Shown one piece after another: positions 7,537 through 15,145 of a stretch of DNA of 64,000 nt. Position 1 is the first letter of the stretch. Each line of letters opens with the position of its first letter. The position numbers were made by a program, and so were the translations under genes. The notes beneath the pieces are model-generated. The model worked only from the letters and a program-made list of their open reading frames with translations. It ran no database searches and had not been told where the DNA came from. Source of the stretch: Microcoleus sp. bin48.metabat.b7b8b9.023 (lineage in GTDB: Bacteria; Cyanobacteriota; Cyanobacteriia; Cyanobacteriales; Microcoleaceae); NCBI RefSeq assembly GCF_013299185.1, contig NZ_JAAFKG010000032.1:24188-88187 (forward strand). The letters run 5' to 3'.

Positions 7537-10500
7537 CTAGCTAAACAAACCCGAAATACCGCCGACTGCTATTGCTCCAGCCAAAGCCGAAACCACCACA
7601 GAAGTTAGAGCCGTACCGAACAACCACCAAGCAGCAGTTGCGGCGGCTTCCCGCGCATCTTCTGCATGCTGCTTGGTCTTGTTTTTGATCTCTTTAATCC
7701 GTTTTTTGGCTTCACCTTGCAGGCGTTCGGCGCGCAATATAACGCTGTCCCGGGCTCCTTCCATTTGGTCAACAATTCGGTGAGCGTCTGTCTCGGAAAT
7801 ATCAGAACGAGAACTCAGCAGCGCTACTAAAGTACCGCGATCGAATTCACCCAAACGCTGTTTAATCGCGTCAAATCCGGCCTGCGGATCGTCAAATACT
7901 TTGCGGAAGTCCCGCTTGATTCCTTCGTAATTGAGCTCTGGCCGATCGAGCGAATTGAGGTAATCCCGGATTTTTGAGAAAATACCGTCAATTGTTGACT
8001 GGAACTTGTCTTGTACCATTTGAATTTGTTCGACAAACTCGTTGCGTACAGATTCAATACGATCGGCAATTTGGTTAGCTTCCTCTTCCGAAATGTCTTC
8101 CCGCTGGGACAGGAATGCTACCAGCGTACCGCGATCGAAGTGCTTCAGCCGATCGCCCAAACTTTGCATCCCCGCTCCCGGTTCGTTAAACAGCAACTGC
8201 AAATCGCGCTTGATACCATCAGGATTGAGTTCTTCCTTGTCCGTATTCCGCAGGTAATTTTCCAAACTTCCTTGGAAATCCTTGACAGTTTTTTGAGCGC
8301 GAGATGCCAAGCGGCGGGGCGATTTCACGATGCTGCGAATTGAATCTTGCACGCGATCGATCGTCCGATTTATCTGTTCTTCGCTCAAATCTTCTCGCTG
8401 CGAAAGCAACTTGACCAAGGTTTCGCGATCGACCTGAGAAAGTCTTTCCCGCAGCGCCAAGGCACCTTCTTTCGGATTTTCAAACAATTTGGTCAAATCC
8501 CGATTGATGCCTTCAGGATCGAGTTCTTCCAGGTTCGTATTCCGCAGGTACTCGCCAATTTTGGCCGTAACTTCCTCGTACTGCTGCTTAGCTTTGTCTG
8601 CAACAATTTGCGGTGCGTGGATAATGTTGTCGCGCACGGATTCGATTTTGTCGATCGCCCCATTTACCTGTTCCTCGCTGAGATCTTGGCGCTGCGACAG
8701 CAATTGCACCAGAGTATCGCGATCGAATTGAGACAAGCGTTCTCTCAGCGCTTTCAAGCCAGCTTGCGGGTCGCTTAACAGCGTTTGAAACTCGCGCTCG
8801 ATCGCTTCAGGATTGAGTTCTTCCTTATTAGTATTGCGGAGATACTCTTCTACCTTTTGGCGCACTTCTTGCGCTTTCGATTTCGCTTGCTCTTGCAATT
8901 CTTGAGCTTTGGAAATTACGCGATCGCGCGAACTTTCCAGACGCCCGATTAACTGATCCGCTTCCTCAGGGCTGAAATCTTCCCGCTGGCCGAGTAACTG
9001 CACCAAGGTATCGCGATCGAAGTGTGACAGGCGATCGCGCAAAGCCTCAAAACCAGCATCGCGATCTTCCAACAGCGCTTGGAAGTCCTTCTCGATACCT
9101 TCAGGATTCAATTCTTCCTTACCAGTCGATCGCAAATAATTCTCAATCCGGCTGTGCAAATCCTGAGACTGTTCCTCACCAGCAGCACCTTGCACAATTT
9201 CCAGAACTTCTTGGCGCACGCTTTCAAGCTGTTCAGAAATTTCCGCAGCCTGTTCCTGACTGAAGCCCTCGCGGCGGCCCAGAATGCCTGCAAAATACTC
9301 AGGATTTAACATCTCTAACTGGCGCAAAACAGCTCCCGGAGAAGCTTCGGCATCGTAAATAACATCCCTAAATTCCTGCTTGATAGTTTCTCGGTTGAGA
9401 TGCCAAGGTTGAGCATTCAGCAAGTAATTTTCCACATCAGCCTTAGCCGTATTGAAAGGCAGCGCAGGCACTTTGTCGCCCACCTTAGAAGCCAAAAATT
9501 TAGCTTGTTCCTTGCCTTTTTCAGTCAATTGCTGTAACTGACCAGAGATTTTTTCCACATCCAAATCCGACAAATCCGTCCGCGACAAAACAGTGCCGAC
9601 AAGAGCTTCTACACCCATCTGCATCGCGCGCTTCATGCCGCTGCTGGATTCCGATTTGTTTTCCCGAGTTTCCAGAATTTGAGATAGCTTGGCATTCAGT
9701 TCATCAGACTTCAGCAAATCTGGAGCCGCAAATTTCAGAAAATCAATCAATTCTAAATTCGGGTCTTTCTTATCTTGCTGCTTGCCGAAAGTTTGCTTCC
9801 AAACACCTTCGAGTTGGTCGGCCACTTGATTGACTTCATCCTTAGAAAAATCGCTGCGGCTGCTAATTAAATCCACAAAAGTCTGGCGGTTAATATTCTT
9901 CAGAACATCGCTTCCCGCCAGAGATTTGATATCAGTATCGCCCAGCAACTTTTCAAATTGACCGCGAATTTCCTTAACATCCAGCTTCGGTAACTGCAAA
10001 GAACCGACATAATCTTGGATGGTTTCGCGAATGCTATCAGGGTCTACAGCCGAGCCCAACTCGCGGCGGACAGCAGCCACAGACGCCTCTACAGTGTTGA
10101 CCATTTGGTCGCTAGCCATCTTGCCGCCGATCGCGGAACCAGCAGTACCCATGACACCTTGAATGCCGGAAAAAGCAGTTTTAATCAAGGAACCAATCAT
10201 CGAACCGACGGCGCTAGAACCGAGCCATACCAGCGTTAAAAAGTACGCCGACCAAATGACCACACCAATAATTGCCGCTCCGTCTACCGAGGCAATTGAA
10301 GTTAGTTTGACCGCCAGAAAACAAGCTAAAAATAAAGCTAGGTTAACTGTAACTAAAATCCAACCGCCGACCAAGCCTTCGATCTTGCGAACTTTAGTAC
10401 CCAAAGTTTCGGACTCATCATCGTCATCGTCGGGTAAAGCCTCGTCCCAGTTGGAGATTTTAGCAGCGATCGAGAAATTTGTTAACAGGAATTGGAAGCC

Positions 10501-10665
10501 AAAAGCCATGATGACTCCGGCGATTAATGCCACAAAAAACTGAGGACTCAGAAACATCAGCCCTCCGAGATCGGGGTGGTCAAACGGGACATCTATTTCT
10601 ACTGGCATTTGAGCAATATTGAATTTGGGACTGTACAGCGACATTAATAACTCGCTTTCAAACAT
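7537..10665 (-). CDS. Giant repetitive membrane protein of unknown function
   Basis: This 1042-aa protein has three hydrophobic segments near the N-terminus (about residues 42-62, 100-121, 130-150) and a final one at about 1012-1040. Between the first two lies an acidic DDDDDES loop. The central ~800 residues repeat a helical unit of about 100-120 residues with the core DRDTLVQLLSQRxDLSEEQ..IESVRD, at least six times, each preceded by YLRNTxKEELNPExIxRxF. Long helical linkers (QEQAKSKAQEVRQKVEEYL) suggest rods or coiled coils. An excellent ribosome-binding site, AGGAGGT, fixes the ATG at 10665. The repeats could form a long structure beside a membrane. I cannot name a family. Confidence 0.85.
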   Translation of the reverse strand: MFESELLMSLYSPKFNIAQMPVEIDVPFDHPDLGGLMFLSPQFFVALIAGVIMAFGFQFLLTNFSIAAKISNWDEALPDDDDDESETLGTKVRKIEGLVGGWILVTVNLALFLACFLAVKLTSIASVDGAAIIGVVIWSAYFLTLVWLGSSAVGSMIGSLIKTAFSGIQGVMGTAGSAIGGKMASDQMVNTVEASVAAVRRELGSAVDPDSIRETIQDYVGSLQLPKLDVKEIRGQFEKLLGDTDIKSLAGSDVLKNINRQTFVDLISSRSDFSKDEVNQVADQLEGVWKQTFGKQQDKKDPNLELIDFLKFAAPDLLKSDELNAKLSQILETRENKSESSSGMKRAMQMGVEALVGTVLSRTDLSDLDVEKISGQLQQLTEKGKEQAKFLASKVGDKVPALPFNTAKADVENYLLNAQPWHLNRETIKQEFRDVIYDAEASPGAVLRQLEMLNPEYFAGILGRREGFSQEQAAEISEQLESVRQEVLEIVQGAAGEEQSQDLHSRIENYLRSTGKEELNPEGIEKDFQALLEDRDAGFEALRDRLSHFDRDTLVQLLGQREDFSPEEADQLIGRLESSRDRVISKAQELQEQAKSKAQEVRQKVEEYLRNTNKEELNPEAIEREFQTLLSDPQAGLKALRERLSQFDRDTLVQLLSQRQDLSEEQVNGAIDKIESVRDNIIHAPQIVADKAKQQYEEVTAKIGEYLRNTNLEELDPEGINRDLTKLFENPKEGALALRERLSQVDRETLVKLLSQREDLSEEQINRTIDRVQDSIRSIVKSPRRLASRAQKTVKDFQGSLENYLRNTDKEELNPDGIKRDLQLLFNEPGAGMQSLGDRLKHFDRGTLVAFLSQREDISEEEANQIADRIESVRNEFVEQIQMVQDKFQSTIDGIFSKIRDYLNSLDRPELNYEGIKRDFRKVFDDPQAGFDAIKQRLGEFDRGTLVALLSSRSDISETDAHRIVDQMEGARDSVILRAERLQGEAKKRIKEIKNKTKQHAEDAREAAATAAWWLFGTALTSVVVSALAGAIAVGGISGLFS

Positions 10666-10712
10666 AAATTACCTCCTAAAGTTTGATGCCGAATTAGGCA
10701 TATTGAAATCTG

Positions 10713-10733
10713 CCCCTAACTTTTAACTAGGGG
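10713..10733 (-). promoter_or_regulatory. Small hairpin in the leader of the giant membrane protein gene
   Basis: CCCCTA and TAGGGG pair around a 9-nt loop about 50 nt before the start codon. It could protect the mRNA or act as a weak regulatory structure. The rest of 10734-11032 shows no gene or repeat I can support. Confidence 0.3.
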
Positions 10734-11032
10734 ATTTGGGACTTTTTAGATGGTGGTTTGTTTTGTCAGGCTTTATCTTACAGAAGCCTTGATTCGTGCA
10801 ATCTGGATGAGTAGTAAATCAGTTATCTAGCTATGTCATCCTTACTGCTGATTATGGCCTTTGAAGCTGAAGAATAAATCCCTCTAAAGTCAGAAATGGG
10901 TTTTTTTGTGAGTAATACCAGCAGAGTTCGCCCAAAAAAGGCAAGTTTGAAGTGGGGGCGATGGCTACAAATTATCAATAGCAGTCAAGTACGATAGAGT
11001 GCAGGCTACATATAGTAGAGTGCGCTATTGAG

Positions 11033-11362
11033 TTAGGATTCCGTTTGATTTTCCGGGAGAAAACGAGCTAGTAATTTCGGGCGATCGAGCTGCATACTCA
11101 GTCGCGCGCTCTCGATGGGTTCTAGTTGAATCAAAGGCTCAATTATTTGGGCTAATTCTTCATCAATTTCGCCAAATCTTACTTGTAATATACTCTCAAG
11201 AATCTCGCGTTTACTTTGCTGAATACCTTGCTGAATACCTTGCTGAATAACTTGCTGAATAACTTGCTGAATACCTTGCTCGATACCTTGCTGAATACCT
11301 TGCTCGATACCTCGCTGAGTTGCTTCTTCAAGCCGTTGTAAATACAGCGGTGACAGTTCCAT
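11033..11362 (-). pseudogene. C-terminal duplicate of the neighbouring 317-aa protein
   Basis: This 109-aa frame matches the last ~110 residues of the protein at 11443-12396: MELSPLYLQRLE.ATQRG, a run of (QQGI)n, then LQV.FGEIDE.LAQIIEPL and NQ.ES at the end. Homology reaches a few codons before the ATG (xxPELIM versus REDRELIM), then stops, so it is a tandem partial copy lacking the catalytic-type domain. It might still be translated as a short coiled-coil protein. The Gln-rich run is longer here than in the full gene. Confidence 0.7.
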
Positions 11363-11442
11363 AATTAACTCCGGATTTTCTAGACAATAAATAATAAAGT
11401 GATATTTAGCGCACCCTACAGATTGTAAAGTGCGCTGCTGAG

Positions 11443-12396
11443 TCAGGATTCCGGTTGATTTTTTTCTTCAAAATGAGCTAGCAATTCAGAGCGATCGAGC
11501 TGCCTAATTAGTCGCGTGCGATCGAGGGGTTCTAGCTGAATCAAAGGCTCGATTATTTGGGCTAATGCTTCATCAATTTCGCCAAATTTAACTTGTAGCA
11601 TACTCTCAACTATCAGGCGTTGACTGCGCTGGATACCTTGCTGAATACCTTGCTGGATACCGCGCTGCATACCTTGCTGCATACCGCGCTGAGTTGCATC
11701 TTCCAATCGTTGCAAGTAGAGGGGTGACAGTTCCATAATTAACTCCCGATCTTCTCGATCCGTGTCTTGGCGAACTTCTAAAATCGTTCGCAAGTTGTAC
11801 AACAATTCTAACGCGTTCAACCGAAACAAATTATCAGACGGTAATTCTCTCAATTCGGCAACCGCTTGCTTCTGCACGTTTCCCTTCCCCAAAACTCTCA
11901 GCCACAGCGTTTCGGGAGTGCGGGGGAGTTGGTGAATAACAATGATTGCTGCTTTCAGAGACACATTCAAAAAATAAACTCCACTTACCCAATTTTCAGG
12001 TTCAGAAGTCGCCCCAAATCCAGCTAACATCGCATCGGAAACAGTCGGCGACAGTATCCAGAGTTGGGGCAAATCAGCCTCTGCAATCCGGGTATTATCT
12101 CTAGTGGCGACTCGTTCATATTCAGCATGGACATCAAAGAGTTTACCCAGACAACTGCGAATTTCTCCGGTTTGCACAGGACTGCGGAATGGTTCAATTA
12201 CAGCGGGTTTTGCTGCAATTTGACCCAGAATGCCGAGGGCTGTTGGTTCTACATCTGGTTCCGCTTTCGGGGCCAATAAAACGTCAATCTGCCTCACTTC
12301 TCCAGCAATGTCATGGCTGGTTGCGACATTACCGAGAGGGGTTAATAGTTCTTTGAGATATTGTTTTGCGAATTGATCGTGAATGAATCTGGTCAT
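11443..12396 (-). CDS. Rpn/PD-(D/E)XK-like protein with Gln-rich coiled coil
   Basis: This 317-aa protein resembles the cyanobacterial proteins that begin MTRFIHDQFAKQYLKELL.PLG and carry a nuclease-like fold at the N-terminus (EVRQIDVLLAP fits the core acidic strand). The middle is all-helical. The C-terminus has MQQGMQRGIQQGIQQGI, a Gly/Gln heptad-like run, then a conserved VKFGEIDEALAQIIEPL segment. Members of this broad group are often linked to mobile DNA, but activity is unproven and a complete catalytic set is not obvious. A truncated copy follows downstream. The nuclease link is inference. Confidence 0.65.
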   Translation of the reverse strand: MTRFIHDQFAKQYLKELLTPLGNVATSHDIAGEVRQIDVLLAPKAEPDVEPTALGILGQIAAKPAVIEPFRSPVQTGEIRSCLGKLFDVHAEYERVATRDNTRIAEADLPQLWILSPTVSDAMLAGFGATSEPENWVSGVYFLNVSLKAAIIVIHQLPRTPETLWLRVLGKGNVQKQAVAELRELPSDNLFRLNALELLYNLRTILEVRQDTDREDRELIMELSPLYLQRLEDATQRGMQQGMQRGIQQGIQQGIQRSQRLIVESMLQVKFGEIDEALAQIIEPLIQLEPLDRTRLIRQLDRSELLAHFEEKNQPES

Positions 12397-12438
12397 GAGA
12401 ATCGTCAGCTATAAACAGTTTAAAAATTTCACTATCAA

Positions 12439-12561
12439 GGGTGCATCTCACTTTTGAAGAGGGCGAAGCATGACCGGATATAAGTTATTAGTTATAATCC
12501 CATATTGATTGCGGTCATGCTTCGCCCCTACAAACATATTTGCCTTGCGCCAGATGCACCC
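12439..12561. mobile_element. Nested inverted-repeat element
   Basis: The outer arms GGGTGCATCT (12439) and AGATGCACCC (12552) enclose perfect 16-bp inner arms GGGCGAAGCATGACCG (12461) and CGGTCATGCTTCGCCC (12512). The 123-bp layout is typical of a small non-autonomous element. Confidence 0.6.
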
Positions 12562-12565
12562 ACTC

Positions 12566-12608
12566 TCAACTGTCAACTGTCTACTGTCAACTGTCAACTG
12601 TCAACTGT
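12566..12608. repeat. Heptamer short tandem repeat TGTCAAC
   Basis: About six TGTCAAC heptamers. The array runs into the 3' end of the minus-strand gene 12587-12988 and supplies its last codons and stop. Heptamer arrays of this kind are well known in filamentous cyanobacteria. Confidence 0.9.
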
Positions 12609-12988
12609 TTGCAACATTTACCCTCACAATTGCGCCTGCTGCGAATACAGCCGTACTCCTCAAAACGTTCGCTGTGTTTGCGAACAGTAGGATAGGCTAC
12701 CAGATGTAAAGGAATTCCGATTAGTTTGTAAACCAATCGACCAGCAGCATGAAGAATATCCCAAGTTTCGCTTAAGTTAGGTTCTCGCACAAATTCTCCA
12801 ATTTCATCTTGTAATGCAATCCACTGAGATTGCAGAGTAGGATGGTGACAATTATCAAATGCTGTCATACCTTTTTGATAACTTTTCCAAAGTTTATTCA
12901 TAGATTTCATCAAATCAGGCTGAGTTCTGATAATATCAGAAGTTAATCTGAGATGACAATTATCCGGTATTTTAAGGAAATCAGCCAA
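12587..12988 (-). CDS. Conserved-looking hypothetical protein with Cys-rich end
   Basis: Up to 133 aa, mostly helical, with a [20 protein letters not shown] segment and a C-terminal [10 protein letters not shown] cluster. I do not recognise the family. The last residues (QLTVDS) are encoded by the heptamer array, so the natural C-terminus has been replaced. The start is uncertain: TTG at 12988 has a GAGAGAG ribosome-binding site but overlaps the first base of divergent proS; ATG at 12910 would give 107 aa without a site. The CxxxCC cluster could bind metal. Confidence 0.55.
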   Translation of the reverse strand: MADFLKIPDNCHLRLTSDIIRTQPDLMKSMNKLWKSYQKGMTAFDNCHHPTLQSQWIALQDEIGEFVREPNLSETWDILHAAGRLVYKLIGIPLHLVAYPTVRKHSERFEEYGCIRSRRNCEGKCCKQLTVDS

Positions 12989-14898
12989 TGCGACTCTCTC
13001 AAATGCTTTTCGTCACCCTGCGGGAAGACCCCGCAGAAGCAGAAATCCCCAGCCACAAACTATTACTCCGTGCTGGATACATCCGACGCATCGGTAGCGG
13101 TATTTACGCTTATCTCCCTTTGATGTGGCGAGTTCTCAAAAAAGTATCCCAAATTGTGCGCGAAGAAATGGACGCTACCGGCGCTCAAGAATGTCTCCTC
13201 CCGCAACTGCAACCTGCCGATTTGTGGCGGGAATCCGGCCGCTGGGATACCTACACTCAAGCTGAAGGTATCATGTTTGCTCTGACTGACAGGCAGCAGC
13301 GAGAAGTTGGACTTGGCCCAACTCACGAAGAGGTAATTACTACAATTGCTAAGGATATGATTCGTTCTTATCGGCAATTACCCGTACATCTCTATCAAAT
13401 TCAAACTAAGTTTCGTGATGAAATTCGCCCGCGTTTTGGGTTGATGCGCGGTCGCGAATTTATTATGAAAGATGGCTATTCTTTTCACACGAGCGAAGAA
13501 AGTTTGAAGAAAACTTATCAGGATATGGCTCAAGCTTATAGCAATATGCTGCGCCGATCTGGCTTGGAATTTCGAGCGGTAGATGCTGATTCTGGTGCGA
13601 TTGGTGGCTCTGGTTCTCAAGAGTTTATGGTGCTGGCAGAAGCGGGAGAGGATGAAGTTCTCTATACTGAAGATGGTCAGTATGCTGCTAATGTGGAGAA
13701 GGCTGTGTCGATGCCTGCTGATGCCCAAGCTTCGCCTTTTGCAAGTTACGAAAAGCGGGAAACGCCGGGAACTGAAACAATTGCTAAACTTTGCAAGTTT
13801 TTGAAGTGTTCTCCGACGCAAGTTGTCAAAAATGTGCTTTATCAGGCTGTTTATGATAATGGTATGACTGTCTTGGTGTTGGTAAGCATTCGCGGCGACC
13901 AAGATGTGAATCAGGTAAAGTTGCTGAATGAATTGACAAAGTTGGCGGGAAATTATCAAGCTAAAACAATCCTATTTTTGACGGTTCCTGATGCGGAAGC
14001 TCAAAGAAAATGGGCGGCTAAATCTTTGCCTCTGGGTTATATCGCTCCGGATATTGCTGATGATTATATCGCTGGGAACCCCCCCCAACCCCCCCTTGGT
14101 AAGGGGGGGCAACAAGACTCAAATCCCCCCCTTGGTAAGGGGGGGCAACAAGACTCAAATCCCCCCCTTGGTAAGGGGGGGCAAGGGGGGGTATCTCCTA
14201 AGTTTTTGCGTTTGGTCGATCGCACTGCTGTCGATTTAACAAACTTTGTCACTGGTTCTAACGAGTCAGGATACCACGTGGTCGGCGCCAATTGGGGTAA
14301 AGAATTTACGCTACCAGCAATGGTTGTGGGCGTTAGAAGTGCCAAAAAGGGCGATCGGGCGGTGCACAATCCCGAACAAACTTTGCAAACCGCCAGAGGC
14401 ATCGAAGTCGGCCACATCTTCCAATTAGGCACCAAATACTCGCAAGCCATGGGGGCCACCTACACCAGCGAACAAGGCGAAGAAATGCCGTTTATCATGG
14501 GCTGCTACGGCGTCGGCGTGTCGCGGCTGGCTCAATCTGCGGTAGAACAATCCTACGACAAAGACGGAATAATCTGGCCAGTGGCGATCGCGCCGTATCA
14601 CGCCATCATTAGCATCCCCAATATTTCCGACGCCCAACAAGTAGAAGTCGCCGAAAAACTCTACAATGAACTCAACCAATCCGGAATTGAAACCTTACTA
14701 GATGACCGCGACGAACGAGCAGGAGTTAAATTCAAAGATGCAGATTTAATCGGCATTCCCTATCGCATTGTTCCGGGTCGTTCGGTGAAATTAGGGAAAG
14801 TTGAAGTTGTGGAAAGAGCAACTCACAAAGCCCATGAAATTCTGATTGAGGAAGTCAATTCTACTTTAAAACAGTGGATTGATGCTGCCATCAAATAA
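12988..14898 (+). CDS. proS: Prolyl-tRNA synthetase with an in-frame repeat insertion
   Basis: ProRS charges tRNA-Pro in the cytoplasm. This 636-aa protein is of the bacterial type, with an editing (INS) domain between class II motifs 2 and 3. Motif 2 is [17 protein letters not shown] near residue 140, and motif 3 is [12 protein letters not shown] near 505; the C-terminal anticodon-binding domain includes [21 protein letters not shown] ribosome-binding AAGGAA precedes the ATG. At about residues 363-404, inside the editing-domain region, the protein carries [12 protein letters not shown] followed by [12 protein letters not shown] repeats, encoded by a GC-rich intergenic repeat (14076-14193). 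The frame is kept, so the enzyme is probably functional. Identity is very secure. Confidence 0.97.
   Translation: MRLSQMLFVTLREDPAEAEIPSHKLLLRAGYIRRIGSGIYAYLPLMWRVLKKVSQIVREEMDATGAQECLLPQLQPADLWRESGRWDTYTQAEGIMFALTDRQQREVGLGPTHEEVITTIAKDMIRSYRQLPVHLYQIQTKFRDEIRPRFGLMRGREFIMKDGYSFHTSEESLKKTYQDMAQAYSNMLRRSGLEFRAVDADSGAIGGSGSQEFMVLAEAGEDEVLYTEDGQYAANVEKAVSMPADAQASPFASYEKRETPGTETIAKLCKFLKCSPTQVVKNVLYQAVYDNGMTVLVLVSIRGDQDVNQVKLLNELTKLAGNYQAKTILFLTVPDAEAQRKWAAKSLPLGYIAPDIADDYIAGNPPQPPLGKGGQQDSNPPLGKGGQQDSNPPLGKGGQGGVSPKFLRLVDRTAVDLTNFVTGSNESGYHVVGANWGKEFTLPAMVVGVRSAKKGDRAVHNPEQTLQTARGIEVGHIFQLGTKYSQAMGATYTSEQGEEMPFIMGCYGVGVSRLAQSAVEQSYDKDGIIWPVAIAPYHAIISIPNISDAQQVEVAEKLYNELNQSGIETLLDDRDERAGVKFKDADLIGIPYRIVPGRSVKLGKVEVVERATHKAHEILIEEVNSTLKQWIDAAIK
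14076..14193. repeat. CCCCCCTTGGTAAGGGGGG repeats inside proS
   Basis: Three GC-rich hairpin units (CCCCCCCTTGGTAAGGGGGGG) separated by CAACAAGACTCAAAT lie in frame within proS. The same motif is intergenic at 3168-3250, 15000-15030 and 21005-21039, and is coding in the CHAT gene at 26633-27214. Confidence 0.93.
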
Positions 14899-14913
14899 GT
14901 TTTTGTAACGGTA

Positions 14914-15061
14914 ATACCAATTTAATGGGTCGTTGCATATATCTCGATCCCCTAAATTCCCCTGGTGGGAGGGGGGACTTTGACCGGAATCTTGTCCCCC
15001 CCTTAATTAAGGGGGGTTAGGGGGGATCGGATTCGGGAGTAGCCTCACAAAAAATTGGTAT
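14914..15061. mobile_element. MITE-like element with ATACCAATTT ends, copy 2
   Basis: A 148-bp copy of the element at 3138-3290: ATACCAATTTAATGGGTCGT at the left, GC-rich internal hairpins, and TCACAAAAAATTGGTAT at the right. It sits 15 bp after proS. The next ~80 bp contain GGTGCTTG..GCACC repeats and no gene. Confidence 0.75.
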
Positions 15062-15145
15062 AAGGTGCTTGCTGCACCTACATTGAGGCTAGCAAGGTGC
15101 TTGTGGCGCACCCTACATAAACTTATATAAAACTTAAAACTCGAC

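Noticed and set aside
8011..8778. Plus-strand frames inside the giant membrane protein gene
   Set aside because: Antisense shadows with similar repeats because the sense gene is repetitive.
13378..13959. 193-aa minus-strand frame inside proS
   Set aside because: It is antisense to a secure gene and has unlikely composition.
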